DNA of 64,000 nucleotides from Nitrospira defluvii (lineage in GTDB: Bacteria > Nitrospirota > Nitrospiria > Nitrospirales > Nitrospiraceae): positions 3,991,501 to 4,055,500 of the forward strand of contig FP929003.1 of NCBI GenBank assembly GCA_000196815.1, written 5' to 3'. This document shows, piece after piece, positions 53,601 through 62,817 of the stretch. Position 1 is the first letter of the stretch. The number at the start of each line of letters is the position of its first letter. The notes beneath the pieces are model-generated. The model saw only the letters and a list, made by a program, of their open reading frames with translations, was not told the origin of the DNA and made no database searches. The translations under genes and the position numbers were made by a program.

Positions 53601-55052
53601 CTCTGCGAGCAAATCGTTAAAGGGTGTGGCTGCATTCGTATTGCATAAACTGTCAATGGGGCGTGGGGGCGCCGCGATATCACCTTCCCCAGTAGAAACG
53701 TTCAGCACTGTACAGTGAATACCATGATGGGCATGACCATAGTCTTGAAGCGCCGTCGGGATATTCTGGTCTTGCGTCGGTTCACCGTCCGTGAAGACGA
53801 TCACAAACGTCCGGCAGCAGGCCACCACCTGCGAACTGGCAGACCATGGTGGCGTGTGGTTTTGCCCAAAGAAATACGGGTCGCGGCCACAGGCATTCGT
53901 GATATAGCCGGCCGGGCACGTTTCAGAACCGACCAATGCCTTGATTTCACTTGTGCCAATCGACCCGGCACCGCTCGTAGCAAAATTGACACCGTTTGAC
54001 ACACCACCCGAAAACGCGATCGGATACACATAACCTGTTGAGAAGGTCGACTGGATCTGCGCAACATAGCGCGCGGTCTCATAGAGCGCCTCAGCGAGCG
54101 GAGTCCATGTCGACGGGTAAGATTCCTGCACGGCATCAACCATGGCCGCGGTGTTTGTCGTGAACGTCTCCACGTCGCCGTCAGCCCAGTCGATCGACTG
54201 GCGCGACCCGGCCCCTACCAGCATACGCGCGCCTTCGCTGCTGGACTTGAACTCAACCAACCCGAACCGCGCCTTGCTGCCGATCTGCTGGATGACCCCG
54301 GTTGGCTCTGTCGTGTATCCAACCTTCAGGTGATACTTTCGAACGCTCGAGGAATCTCCGCAATCGCTATTGAGGCTTGTATCGTTCTCGAGGCAAAAAT
54401 ACGCATCGGATATATGAACGTATATGGGATCCTGCGGCGCGACCTTATTTCGATCTGTCAACGGAATACGGCCCGCAGCTCCAGCTTGGCTGACATCGGC
54501 GCGCTCATTGCTGAGACCGGCAGCCTGCGCGCGAACCGTTTTGAGTGCCGGCGTGCCACTGGCTGGGCACGTTCCATCCGTAGCCCTGGTGCTGGCACAG
54601 TCCCCGCCGATCATCGCGCGCTTCACCGCATCGAACCGGCGCAACGTGGCCCAGTTCAAAAAGTTCCCGTCCCATTCCGTGTCCGAACAGGCCGTCGCCA
54701 ACGCCGTTTTGCCGGTTCCGCTCTCGAATCGAGTATCGGTCGTGTTGTAGGTATAGCAACGCAGCGAATCAAAGTACCCGGAGTACCGTGTAGTATTGGT
54801 CCATGCGGGGTCCGTGGACGTACTCCCGTCCGCCAGCGTCCCGCATGACGACGATTCACAGGCCCGGTTGCTCATACTGCCCGAGTTGTCCATAACCACA
54901 ATGATATTCGGTGTCGTCGCGTTCGACACGAAAGCCGGCACAGCCGTGTAATCGGCGTTGGACACGACGGCCTCGGCATCACGGGAGCCAAGCAACGCAG
55001 CACTCAGGCTGCCGGCCACCAACATCACAGCGACAAGGGTTCGGCGATTCAT
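50628..55052 (-). CDS. PilY1/PilC-type pilus tip adhesin
   Basis: 1474 aa with a signal peptide and a von Willebrand A domain: IIVVMDNSGSMS carries the MIDAS motif at about residues 50-61. The middle has Asp-rich calcium-loop-like segments near residues 680-770 (NQDGRLDYKVDK, DSDGDGLPNDQN, DSDHDGVVDSGE). The C-terminal part (about 850-1450) is a quinoprotein-like propeller, including GGNDGMLHAFNAGY. PilY1 caps the minor-pilin complex and aids adhesion. AGGAGG precedes ATG. Longer than Pseudomonas PilY1. Confidence 0.92.
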   Translation of the reverse strand: MNRRTLVAVMLVAGSLSAALLGSRDAEAVVSNADYTAVPAFVSNATTPNIIVVMDNSGSMSNRACESSSCGTLADGSTSTDPAWTNTTRYSGYFDSLRCYTYNTTDTRFESGTGKTALATACSDTEWDGNFLNWATLRRFDAVKRAMIGGDCASTRATDGTCPASGTPALKTVRAQAAGLSNERADVSQAGAAGRIPLTDRNKVAPQDPIYVHISDAYFCLENDTSLNSDCGDSSSVRKYHLKVGYTTEPTGVIQQIGSKARFGLVEFKSSSEGARMLVGAGSRQSIDWADGDVETFTTNTAAMVDAVQESYPSTWTPLAEALYETARYVAQIQSTFSTGYVYPIAFSGGVSNGVNFATSGAGSIGTSEIKALVGSETCPAGYITNACGRDPYFFGQNHTPPWSASSQVVACCRTFVIVFTDGEPTQDQNIPTALQDYGHAHHGIHCTVLNVSTGEGDIAAPPRPIDSLCNTNAATPFNDLLAEHKTNYASSGSHYLDDVAYWAHTTDLRPCSGTTDGTIAGLSVTGHCIAGTQSLTVYSFFAFGNINGRGILAQAARLGGFEDSNNDGIPQTNEWDKENNLTGAATPDGIPDAYFESSNVNDLQDKLLATIASILRRSASGSSVSVLATASTGEGALYQSYFYPSTIEPSTLSDVKWTGYTQALFIDTFGNTREDTNQDGRLDYKVDKIIKTRFDSVSNSVKVDKYVDSDGDGLPNDQNSDNLVTVADCNPCGQTLSEILPIWEAGKQLALKDSTTRTILTWVDSDHDGVVDSGEQLAFTTANEPTLRPYLRATSSAEGTKIINFVRGCDVGTCAEQATTRDRRLQVPAGSGSLKVWKLGDVIHSTPTVVAGPKDRHDAIYGDQSYSAFLQKWYNRRQVAYVGGNDGMLHAFNAGYYHPGDDASASAPANIIEHGWFTTAPADNSTGAPLGDELWGFVPYELLPQLEFLSRADYQHTYYVDLPLKVADVRIFTPDTDHPNGWGTILIGGFRMGGSCGACSAGTGAPPMTVNISGTDYTFYSSYFAMDITNPDAPKLLWSFSSSNLGLTTSAPAVVRVNPAADAKASNTNAKWYMVVGSGPTGYDASVVQSAKVFAVDLATGPGSGNSLVTSYSVGSWNSYIGDITAFDRDLDYRHDVVYFGRVIHDGALPWRGKIYRLTMGAGGATAKFGTVTSPTQWGIASGSARVPTEMLDTFVSGAEMGPVATAPSVTTDDAANVWVFAGSGRYYSKSDKTDVSTQYFVGLKDSVLNAGCNQSAGALNCMDNDLVDVSNATVCVVGVGDCGQASGTNQVSGVSGATTFTGLIGLVQSKDGWVTKLVEPANPPTNPVPYGIGERAVSSPTVFGGVVFFPTFIPTNDICVSSGTSRLWALFYKTGSAYQEPIIGTTTSGANQTVNKFGSLGEGLAFGIVVHMGSGRDGGSPFGLLINMSQGNFGDCATCGFGGGSPGGLPSSNIGANVAIDPRSRYFSWTNM

Positions 55053-55129
55053 GCGTTCTTCCTCCTTATCTCAAGCAGGACAACAGCCGTCGATTCTCGG
55101 CTACGAGTTGAGACAAGACCTTTCATACG

Positions 55130-55459
55130 CTACTGCGGCAACGTGACCACCATCTTGTCGATGTGGCCCTCTTTCAAATGAAACTTTACGAGCGAAGTGG
55201 GAATGATGCGTTCAATCTCGAGCGGCTCCCCTTCGTGGGTGAGCACCACCACCGCAGACTTCAACACGTAACTACGACCATCGATGCGAATGCTTGATCC
55301 CTGCACCTCGTCAATCACGCCGGCCTGAAACCCAGCCGTCGAAAACAGCATTGGCTCCTGTGCCTGAACTGTATCTGCAAAGCTGACGGACGACACGGAG
55401 AGCATCGTTTGCCCGAGTGTCAGCAGGCCGAGCATCACACTACCTACGGTGTTGTTCAT
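55130..55459 (-). CDS. Small exported protein between pilX and pilY1 (PilY2-like position)
   Basis: 109 aa from ATG 55459; 55465 is an alternative. Signal SVMLGLLTLGQTMLSVSSVSF, then FQAGVIDEVQGSSIRIDGRS and IIPTSLVKFHLKEGHIDKMV. The strand pattern and place next to pilY1 recall small PilY2-type proteins, but I cannot show homology. Lies just upstream of PilY1. Confidence 0.6.
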   Translation of the reverse strand: MNNTVGSVMLGLLTLGQTMLSVSSVSFADTVQAQEPMLFSTAGFQAGVIDEVQGSSIRIDGRSYVLKSAVVVLTHEGEPLEIERIIPTSLVKFHLKEGHIDKMVVTLPQ

Positions 55460-55475
55460 CGCCATGCTCCCTCTC

Positions 55476-56108
55476 TCAATTGATTTTCTTGACACAAGTA
55501 TCGCCATCCAAACAGCCGTACACCGAGGTCACCGTGCTATTGGAACCGGTCGCGGGGTTATTCGCCATACAGGTAATCCGATAGACATGTTCTGTGCCGG
55601 CCACCCCTGTGCCCTGGCCACTCTTCGTATGCGTATACAGAAGATCGATGTCGCCGTTGACCGTGAACCCGGGAAGATTCGTCATCACAAAATTCGGCGC
55701 TGTGCTCGCCACATCCGCATAGTTGACGGCCGGTGTATTTGCCGGAGCCGGTGACGGCAGATCGTAGCCATATATTTCTGCGTACAATGTGGTGGCATTG
55801 GCCGTCGGAACCGGCCCCGTCGGCGCGATGAACGAAGCCGGGAGCACCCCTGGAGGGGACAACGTCTGCTGAATAATGTTGGCGGCAAGTCCTTCACACG
55901 AATCGGCAGCCGCTACCACAGCCTCGGTTGTGCGGAAAAATCCCGCCATGCGATTCTCCATACTGGTGACAGTGATGGAGGCGATGCCGAGTATGGTGAG
56001 AATCAACAACATCAACATCACGGTGAGCAATGCGATGCCACGCTGATCCCTCACCCCTGTGCACATATCTTGTTGGCCTCGACCGGTTGTGGCCTGTCGC
56101 AGATTCAT
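55476..56108 (-). CDS. Minor pilin PilX-like (second set)
   Basis: 210 aa. The N-terminal helix QRGIALLTVMLMLLILTILG then ASITVTSMENRMAGFF is the PilX_N module; it lacks Glu at +5, as in GspK-type tip pilins. The rest is a globular domain with a Cys pair. GTG 56111 is an alternative start. Between PilW and the small exported gene. Confidence 0.85.
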   Translation of the reverse strand: MNLRQATTGRGQQDMCTGVRDQRGIALLTVMLMLLILTILGIASITVTSMENRMAGFFRTTEAVVAAADSCEGLAANIIQQTLSPPGVLPASFIAPTGPVPTANATTLYAEIYGYDLPSPAPANTPAVNYADVASTAPNFVMTNLPGFTVNGDIDLLYTHTKSGQGTGVAGTEHVYRITCMANNPATGSNSTVTSVYGCLDGDTCVKKIN

Positions 56109-56122
56109 CACAGCGTCTCTCG

Positions 56123-57226
56123 TTACAGGTTTCTCGGCTGAATCGTGCGGATCATCACGCGCCGTCGCTGTTGCATATACGTGCTCGCGTTGTAACCCGT
56201 ATCTGCCGATGGATTATGGTCGCCGATGATCACAGGCCCGGTGGTGTTGACGGCCTTGGTTCCCTTCTCATCAAGACCGTCATCCGCGTTCGTCGGCCTG
56301 ACTACCAGGCTCACTTGTGCCAGCCTGATCTTATCCGGCGTCCACGGGGCAATCGCCCACGCACTGTTGGAGACAAAATCTCCCTGCGTGAAGGTGGGAA
56401 ATCCCGACGTCGAGGAAGCATCTTGATCATCGACAACCCCGTCCGGAAACAAGGGATTAGGCGCGGCCTGATTGCACCCGTCGCAGGCGTAGGCGAGTTG
56501 CAAGTCTTCCACACCATCGACCAGCGGCACGTTGTTTCGCACCAGACAAGGCGTGTCACTGCCGCAGGTCGCCGGCGTATTCGCCACGACTTGATACCGC
56601 ACGCATTGCATCAAGTACACAGGCGTGCCGACCGGGAATTGTCCATCGACGAAGTTTCCGGTACCGAAGCCAATCGACGTGGCATTGACAGCCTGCACCG
56701 TCTTTGACAATGCCCCGCCGATGGAAATCGTCGATCCGACCACGAGGCCTTGTGCAACCATCTCCGTCATAGCGGCTCCGGAAAGACTGATGCTGTTGTC
56801 ATACGTCTTATTGTTCGGCGTTCCACCGACCGCCGCCGTCAGTGTCCACCCTGTCGTATTCACCACCGGCAACACCATTGACACGCTATCAGCCCCGGTG
56901 TCCGCACCTGTCGGCGTTTGGTCTTGGGGCAGCAGTCCAACCGGCTTGACGACGGCGCCAATGGTGGCATTGCACGCGCCCACAGATCCGGTTGCCGGAT
57001 CGGTCGCATTGTAATTAAAGCCGGCCAGTTTGATATCCCGGCTGAGCAAGTCGATGGCCAATCGCACATTCTGTTGCGTGTCCGCGACCTGTGTGTTGAC
57101 GACATTGGCGCGATTCGAGGTGACCACCGTGGTCATCGTGGCCGCCACAATCACCACTGTGATCAGGACAGCTGCCATCAGTTCCACGAGAGTGAAGCCC
57201 TGCTGGTTCCAGTCGAATCTACGCAT
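56123..57226 (-). CDS. Minor pilin PilW-like (second set)
   Basis: 367 aa from ATG 57226 (GGAG upstream; 57232 is also possible). The prepilin site is QQGFTLVELMAAVLITVVIV with Glu at +5. A large C-terminal beta domain has paired Cys (VGACNATIG, MQCVRYQ, ATCGSDTPCLV, YACDGCNQ). The longer frame to 57505 overlaps pilV in another phase. Confidence 0.88.
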   Translation of the reverse strand: MRRFDWNQQGFTLVELMAAVLITVVIVAATMTTVVTSNRANVVNTQVADTQQNVRLAIDLLSRDIKLAGFNYNATDPATGSVGACNATIGAVVKPVGLLPQDQTPTGADTGADSVSMVLPVVNTTGWTLTAAVGGTPNNKTYDNSISLSGAAMTEMVAQGLVVGSTISIGGALSKTVQAVNATSIGFGTGNFVDGQFPVGTPVYLMQCVRYQVVANTPATCGSDTPCLVRNNVPLVDGVEDLQLAYACDGCNQAAPNPLFPDGVVDDQDASSTSGFPTFTQGDFVSNSAWAIAPWTPDKIRLAQVSLVVRPTNADDGLDEKGTKAVNTTGPVIIGDHNPSADTGYNASTYMQQRRRVMIRTIQPRNL

Positions 57227-57246
57227 CGTCATGCTCCAGGCTACGC

Positions 57247-57771
57247 CTATTCCGGCGCGACCATCGTCGTAAACATCGCGGTCTTGGTCCGGACCGTACT
57301 CACATCCGTCTGTCTGGTTTGCCAGCTGACGGTCACCGTGACGAGGAACCGGTTCATCGTCACCGGATTCGCCGTGGGAGCTGGATCGAGTTGGGCTACC
57401 GTGACCAATCCGGTGGCGCTCGGGAGACCAGAATTGGCCACCAGCGTTTGCCACTGCGTGCAATCTCCCAACGCCATACGTTGAGTGTTCGCGCTCTGTG
57501 CGCAAGCCACACTCGTGTTGGTGTTATGGTAGTCCACGACACGCTGCCGATTGTTTTGAATGCGCTCCGCCATATCGGCGGCGATATTGGTCACCCGTGA
57601 CATATCGTTGGCATCGACATTCTTGCCCAGCGACATCCCCGAGAGCCCTGCCAATCCCAACAGTCCGACCGAGAGCACACCCGCCGCAATCATGGCTTCC
57701 AACAGCGTAAACCCCCGCTGCGCGGCGGCAAGCAGACTGAAGCAGCGGTGTAAGTTTCGACGGTGTTTCAT
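57247..57771 (-). CDS. Minor pilin PilV-like (second set)
   Basis: 174 aa from ATG 57771. The leader with AAQRGFTLLEAMIAAGVLSV gives the prepilin peptidase site and Glu +5, then LLGLAGLSGMSLGKNVDAND. MSRVTNIAADMAERIQNNRQ is the conserved downstream helix of PilV. AGAGG precedes the ATG. Confidence 0.88.
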   Translation of the reverse strand: MKHRRNLHRCFSLLAAAQRGFTLLEAMIAAGVLSVGLLGLAGLSGMSLGKNVDANDMSRVTNIAADMAERIQNNRQRVVDYHNTNTSVACAQSANTQRMALGDCTQWQTLVANSGLPSATGLVTVAQLDPAPTANPVTMNRFLVTVTVSWQTRQTDVSTVRTKTAMFTTMVAPE

Positions 57772-57778
57772 TGGGCCT

Positions 57779-58255
57779 CTATGGGCACGTCGCGTGCGCA
57801 CACCAGTTCACCTTGCCTGCCGGAGTGACGACCACGGAATAGGTCGTCCCCTGTTGGGACGTCAGCGTCACGGGAACATTCGCCGCAGCTCCGCTCAACC
57901 CTTGCTGGGTGAATTGAATCGTCGGACCTCCCGTGAATCCGACGACGGCCTGGGGCAACACAATGGGGGCTAACGCACCTCCAAAATCGACGTTCACCCG
58001 GCCCGACACAAGGGCCACTGTGGCCGTGACGGCGAGATTCCGATTCATCGCTGCCATCCGGGCCAGGTTGAGACTGCCAGCCAGTTCCGTTGTGGCTTGT
58101 TTCAGCTGATAGCGGGCATTCCATTGAAGATAGTTGGGGACAGCGACCATGGCCAGAATCCCGACAATCGCAACCGCGATCATCACCTCGATAAGGGTGA
58201 AGCCGCACTGGCGGCGGACAGCAGTAGACCCCTGGAGAGAGATAGAGACACACAT
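57779..58255 (-). CDS. Minor pilin FimT/GspH-like (second set)
   Basis: About 158 aa from ATG 58255. RQCGFTLIEVMIAVAIVGIL gives the prepilin site, Glu +5, then AMVAVPNYLQWNARYQLKQA and NLARMAAMNRN, as in FimT. The start is uncertain, since ATG 58336 is also in frame and neither has a clear ribosome site. First gene of the second set. Confidence 0.82.
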   Translation of the reverse strand: MCVSISLQGSTAVRRQCGFTLIEVMIAVAIVGILAMVAVPNYLQWNARYQLKQATTELAGSLNLARMAAMNRNLAVTATVALVSGRVNVDFGGALAPIVLPQAVVGFTGGPTIQFTQQGLSGAAANVPVTLTSQQGTTYSVVVTPAGKVNWCAHATCP

Positions 58256-58630
58256 GGCAACAGCCAGATGAGCAAGTGCCATGCCGATGGATATGACATC
58301 GAATGATGGCCTAACAGCTTGATATATCAAGTTCATTCATACTGGACGGCGTACAATTCCGAGCGTTTCATGATCACTTCGATGACAATTTTTGTCGGAT
58401 TTCTGGCGTACTTCACCTACTGGTGAGCCAGGAATGGCGATAGGAAGGGCGCAAGAGAAGCCGCGACCAGCCTCTTGATGCGGGCAGAGACCGGAACAAT
58501 GCGTTCGGGACAGGCGCCAATTCAAGCAAGCTATTACTGACTTTCACCGCGCATGAATAACAAGCAGGAATGGTCTTGAACGGAGGGAATCTCCCTGGGC
58601 AAAACATGGGACATGGTGAACGCGAGGGCA
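58256..58630. promoter_or_regulatory. Upstream region of the second pilin set
   Basis: About 375 bases between the PilB stop and FimT. It contains CTTGATATATCAAG, a perfect 14-base palindrome, at 58318-58331, and GACAATTTTTGTC (5-3-5 inverted repeat) at 58384-58396. Both lie where a promoter for the minus-strand set would be expected, if the start is at 58255. I see no riboswitch core. Confidence 0.5.
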
Positions 58631-60430
58631 CTATTTGATCGCGACTGCCCGCACCTGTTTATACGTGGTGAGTCCTTGCAGTACTTTCTCGATACCGTCT
58701 TGCACCAACGTCCTCATCCCGCCGCTTTTTGCGAGCGTGAGTAGTTCCCCTGTTCGCGCTCTGGACTGAATCAGTGCCTTCATGGAATCAGACACCACCA
58801 TCAACTCATGGATGGGCACTCGTCCACGGTACCCGGTCTGGTTACACGTGTCACACCCTCGTCCACGAAACAGTGTGAGCCCCGGATTGTAGGCAGGATG
58901 CACGCCTTCCCAATCGCTCTCCCCAAAAGCCTGCACGAGTTCGTCATATTCGCTGCGCGTGGGATGGTAGGTCTCGCGGCAGTTGGGACAGATGCGCTTG
59001 CACAACCGCATCGCCAACACTCCCAACATGGCATCTGAAAAATTGAACGGGTCGCACCCCAGATCGAGCAATCGCACCACAGTTTCGACGGCGCTATTGG
59101 TATGGATGGTACTGAACACCAAGTGTCCGGTCAGAGAGGCTTCAATGGCAATATCCGCCGTCTCCTTGTCGCGCATTTCCCCGATCATGATCACGTCCGG
59201 ATCTGCTCTCAGGAAGGCCCTCATGGTCGTGGCAAACGTGAGTCCGATCTTGGGATGAACCTGCACCTGCCGCAATCCATCTTGCGTAATCTCGATCGGA
59301 TCCTCCGCCGTCCAGATCTTTCGCTCATCGGTATTAATCGAGGCCAGAATGGCATGTAAAGTGGTGGTCTTTCCTGATCCGGTCGGACCAGCGCACAGGA
59401 CAATGCCATGCGGCTTTTGAGCCAACTGCCCTACGAGCCGGCGTGTTCCGTCAGTGAACTCCAGCTCCTCCAACCGGCGAGGTCCGTGGGCAGTCAGCAG
59501 GCGAATCACCACGTCTTCATTAAAGCCGGAAGTGGGAAGTGTTGCGACCCGCAATTCGATCTCCTGCCCGGTACCCAACTTGAACCGGATTTTGCCATCC
59601 TGCGGCTTGCGCCGCTCCGCAATGTCCAGACTCGCCATAATCTTCAGGCGCGAAACGACGGCCCGGCGGTAGGCTGCCGGAATCTTCATGTACGTAAAGC
59701 AGGTGCCGTCGACGCGGAAGCGCACAGCCGTTTCCTTTCGATCGGCATAGGGCTCAATATGGATATCCGATGCCCCGCGCCGATAGGCGTCGGTGATGAT
59801 CTGATTAGCGAGCCGGACGATGGCCGAATCATTTTCGGTGATCGCAGCAATCGTTGCATTTTGTTGTTCTTCGAGCTGCGCTTCACTGACCAGTTCGCCA
59901 AGAATGTCGGATATCGCATCGCCGGATTCACGCCCTTGAATGGCGTTCAACAATCGCTCAATATCGGAACGGAGCCCGACACGATAGGACAGTGCCTGGC
60001 CCGGAAACGCTCGGCGCACATCGAACAGCTTGTCCGGATTGTGCGGGTCGTCGATCAGGACTTCGATTCCGTTGCCTTGACGCCTGAGCGGAACCCAATG
60101 GTTCAGCCGAAGATAGTCCAGGCTGAGATTCTTGAATAACTCCCGCTCCAGAACCGTGCGCTCGTCATAGGCGAGAAACGGGCAGTGATAGAATTCCGCC
60201 AGTGCGGCACCGAGCGCCGGCTTCGGTATCCGGTACCGCTCCATGAGCACAGTTGCCACATCGAGCCGCTTTCGCGCGGCTTCGGCTGTGGCGAGCACTA
60301 ACTCCTCCTGTCGCAGAAAGCCCTGTTCGACGAGCCGGTGGTAGCAATGAACGGAGCGCGCCTGCACTGAAGCGCTGCCCCCTTGAGAATACTCACCGGC
60401 TGATAACGTGGACATCGTGGCACGACTCAT
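58631..60430 (-). CDS. PilB/GspE-type assembly ATPase
   Basis: 599 aa from ATG 60430 (AAAGGA nine bases upstream). N-terminal GspE-like domain, then the ATPase: RRGASDIHIEPYADRKETAV, SLDIAERRKPQDGKIRFK, LCAGPTGSGKTTTLHAILAS (Walker A), DPDVIMIGEMRDKETADIAI (Walker B, Asp box) and STIHTNSAVETVVRLLD. The zinc Cys site is CKRICPNCRE with GCDTCNQTGYRGR. Powers pilus extension. Lies between the two minor-pilin sets. Confidence 0.94.
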   Translation of the reverse strand: MSRATMSTLSAGEYSQGGSASVQARSVHCYHRLVEQGFLRQEELVLATAEAARKRLDVATVLMERYRIPKPALGAALAEFYHCPFLAYDERTVLERELFKNLSLDYLRLNHWVPLRRQGNGIEVLIDDPHNPDKLFDVRRAFPGQALSYRVGLRSDIERLLNAIQGRESGDAISDILGELVSEAQLEEQQNATIAAITENDSAIVRLANQIITDAYRRGASDIHIEPYADRKETAVRFRVDGTCFTYMKIPAAYRRAVVSRLKIMASLDIAERRKPQDGKIRFKLGTGQEIELRVATLPTSGFNEDVVIRLLTAHGPRRLEELEFTDGTRRLVGQLAQKPHGIVLCAGPTGSGKTTTLHAILASINTDERKIWTAEDPIEITQDGLRQVQVHPKIGLTFATTMRAFLRADPDVIMIGEMRDKETADIAIEASLTGHLVFSTIHTNSAVETVVRLLDLGCDPFNFSDAMLGVLAMRLCKRICPNCRETYHPTRSEYDELVQAFGESDWEGVHPAYNPGLTLFRGRGCDTCNQTGYRGRVPIHELMVVSDSMKALIQSRARTGELLTLAKSGGMRTLVQDGIEKVLQGLTTYKQVRAVAIK

Positions 60431-60534
60431 GGCAGCAATTCCTTTCTGGACTCCGTGGAAACGATTCGATTGCAGATGATAGTCTGGATTCAACATTCCG
60501 GCAGAGCGACCGCGTCAACCCCGCAGCACTGCCG

Positions 60535-62022
60535 TCAGATTTTGGCCTGCCAGCTTCCAGGTGCCACAAAGACCAACGGCATACCCTGCACGAGCCCCTC
60601 GCGGAGGTCGTGGTTGTACCAAACTTCCAACATCCCCGACCCGTTCGCGACGTCCACAATGGCGCCTTGCGAGACTACCCCGCCATAGACTCTGAGGTGT
60701 CCGGCATACCGCACATCACCCGCGACATACAGAACGCCCTGCAGATGAATGCCGGGCAACTGAACCGGAACCCGGCTCCCGAGCGATTGCTGGCCCACCG
60801 GCGGAGGACTGAGAGCCGGAATCGGTTTGCCATACGCCTCTGTCTTCCAGAGCACATGCGCATTCACAATGAAGATGCCCTCGGCATACTCTTGATCGAG
60901 CACAATCGTCCCTAAATTGTCAGGTCGCGGGGAAGTCCCATCGAGCGTATCGATAAAGACTAGCCCCCGATGGTCGCCGGGCCCCTTCGAGGCGAACACC
61001 TCCGAGGCAGGACGCCCCGATCCCGGCTGGATCACCCCGCCGACATACAGCAATCCATCCCGGTCTATGCCGTAGTACTGCCCGAACTGCCTGGCCATTC
61101 TCTTCAAGGTGTCGTAATCCCACTGGTCGACCTTGAGACCGGGCACAGGATCTTGGTGCGTCTGGAGATTGAGTGGAACTCCCGACCAGGCCTCTGCCGG
61201 GAGCTGCGCGAAAAACGCCTCGCCACCGAGCCGGATGGTGAACCAGCGATCCTCGCGGTGCGTCATTTCGTCATAGGCCTGCCCCGTCACCGGCGCCAAC
61301 CCGCTCTTCATCGGGACCACTTCCGGTCGAGGGAAGTACGCTTTGCCGCGTACCACCATGTCGCCCCAATGGGCAAACACGGAACCAGCCGAGGGTGGCA
61401 CAGATTCATTTCCCAGTGTGCCGCCCTGAATCGGCGCATGCAGCGCCGGAACGGCATAGGCGCCGAATTCGACGGATACCGTTTTCGTTACCCGTGAGGT
61501 ATGGCCGGCTCCGGCCGTCACCTCCACCGTGCAGAGCAGTCCAGGCCGAGTCGCCCCATAGACTCGCAACTTGAGAATCTTCGCAAGCCCCTTGAGGGAT
61601 TTGAACCAACCGACTTGAGGATCGTTCATAAACCGGTCGTGCGGAGCATAGGCGGCATCAAAGACCACGTCCGGAGACGCATCGGTTCCTGCAAACTGTG
61701 CGCGTCCCTGTGCATCGAAATAGGAGGCATCCCCCTGTGCATTCACCAGCCGTTTCGTCAACCACGTGCTCTCGACGCCCTGTGGAAGAAGCGCAGGGTC
61801 ATGAAACCATCCCATCACCACATCAACCGCCGCTTCAGCGGCGTGGTGTGCAAGCCGCTCTTCTTGTAACGCCGTGGTGCCGATGATCTCCTGGCCGGCC
61901 AACTGCATGGAGGTCATTCCCAGCAAAGTCAGCAGAAACACCACCATGAGCACCGCCAGCAACGCCATTCCCCTCTCATCTCCCCGCCCCGCAATTCGTG
62001 ACCATTCCCTGCTCGTCTTCAT
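60535..62022 (-). CDS. Large PilX-like minor pilin (first set)
   Basis: 495 aa. The N-terminal PilX_N module is RGMALLAVLMVVFLLTLLGM then TSMQLAGQEIIGTTALQEER, without Glu +5. The rest is more than twice the usual PilX length and has repeated glycine turns (APIQGGTLGNESVPPSAGSV, LYVGGVIQPGSG, GVVSQGAIVDVANGSG) suggestive of beta-helical or repeat structure. AAGGA precedes ATG. Last of the first set, before PilB. Confidence 0.75.
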   Translation of the reverse strand: MKTSREWSRIAGRGDERGMALLAVLMVVFLLTLLGMTSMQLAGQEIIGTTALQEERLAHHAAEAAVDVVMGWFHDPALLPQGVESTWLTKRLVNAQGDASYFDAQGRAQFAGTDASPDVVFDAAYAPHDRFMNDPQVGWFKSLKGLAKILKLRVYGATRPGLLCTVEVTAGAGHTSRVTKTVSVEFGAYAVPALHAPIQGGTLGNESVPPSAGSVFAHWGDMVVRGKAYFPRPEVVPMKSGLAPVTGQAYDEMTHREDRWFTIRLGGEAFFAQLPAEAWSGVPLNLQTHQDPVPGLKVDQWDYDTLKRMARQFGQYYGIDRDGLLYVGGVIQPGSGRPASEVFASKGPGDHRGLVFIDTLDGTSPRPDNLGTIVLDQEYAEGIFIVNAHVLWKTEAYGKPIPALSPPPVGQQSLGSRVPVQLPGIHLQGVLYVAGDVRYAGHLRVYGGVVSQGAIVDVANGSGMLEVWYNHDLREGLVQGMPLVFVAPGSWQAKI

Positions 62023-62040
62023 AATTATTCCTTTTGTCCA

Positions 62041-62817
62041 TTACATCCGGATTGCAACGTCCCGCACCAGCCTCGATCCTTGTCGTCCAACCTGTATCGC
62101 CGCACGCACCCGCACCACGTCGCTCAAGTTGGACGTTACGCGTCCATTCCTATCAAGATATTGCAGCTCGAACTCACTCACATCGCCCAACAGCGTACTC
62201 GCACCGCCGTCCACATCACGCAGAACCCGCAGCGTCCCATCATCCTGGCGCTTCACGTAGTAACGGATTCGATTCAGCAGAAATATGGCACTACGCGCAG
62301 GAAACTGTTCGGCAGTCGGTGTCACCACTGTCAGCGTCTGCTTCCGTCCATCTGCAGCCAACTGATTCCAGGCGCAGTGCACGGCTGTGCACACCAGTAA
62401 TTGTTTGCCTTTCGGCCAACCGGCACCTTCATCGACGGAGAGCTCCTGGCGGCCGACTTCTGCGACCTGTGTCAGCGTGGTCGATGCGCCACTCAGGTTG
62501 GCGAAGAATTCGATCTCGTCCGCCTTCGCTTTGAGAAACGGCGAATCTCCGCCTAACAACCCGCCTCCCGCCAGACGTACTTCGCTGCACAGCACATCCA
62601 GTCCGAGACGCAGGTCCTGATTCGTCACCATCGTCGAATGCTGTGTGCTGAAGCGCAGGCCGACTGAGGAAAAGACATGAATCGAAGCGGATATTGCGAT
62701 ACTGCTGATCGCCATTGCGATGAGAAGTTCTATGAGACTCGCTCCGGCAGAGCCGAGGCACCATCCAATATTCATGCGCTTCGGCGCTTTCGAACCGTTG
62801 ACCATGCCTCGCCTCAT
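62041..62817 (-). CDS. Minor pilin PilW-like (first set)
   Basis: 258 aa. SAGASLIELLIAMAISSIAI is the prepilin-type helix with Glu at +5 (G-ASLIE). A PilW-like beta domain follows (NQDLRLGLDVLCSEVRLAGG). Its ATG overlaps the TGA of the preceding PilV-like gene (ATGA). Confidence 0.82.
   Translation of the reverse strand: MRRGMVNGSKAPKRMNIGWCLGSAGASLIELLIAMAISSIAISASIHVFSSVGLRFSTQHSTMVTNQDLRLGLDVLCSEVRLAGGGLLGGDSPFLKAKADEIEFFANLSGASTTLTQVAEVGRQELSVDEGAGWPKGKQLLVCTAVHCAWNQLAADGRKQTLTVVTPTAEQFPARSAIFLLNRIRYYVKRQDDGTLRVLRDVDGGASTLLGDVSEFELQYLDRNGRVTSNLSDVVRVRAAIQVGRQGSRLVRDVAIRM

Noticed and set aside
58337..58630. Cyclic di-GMP riboswitch upstream of pilin genes
   Set aside because: No GEMM core could be recognised by eye.
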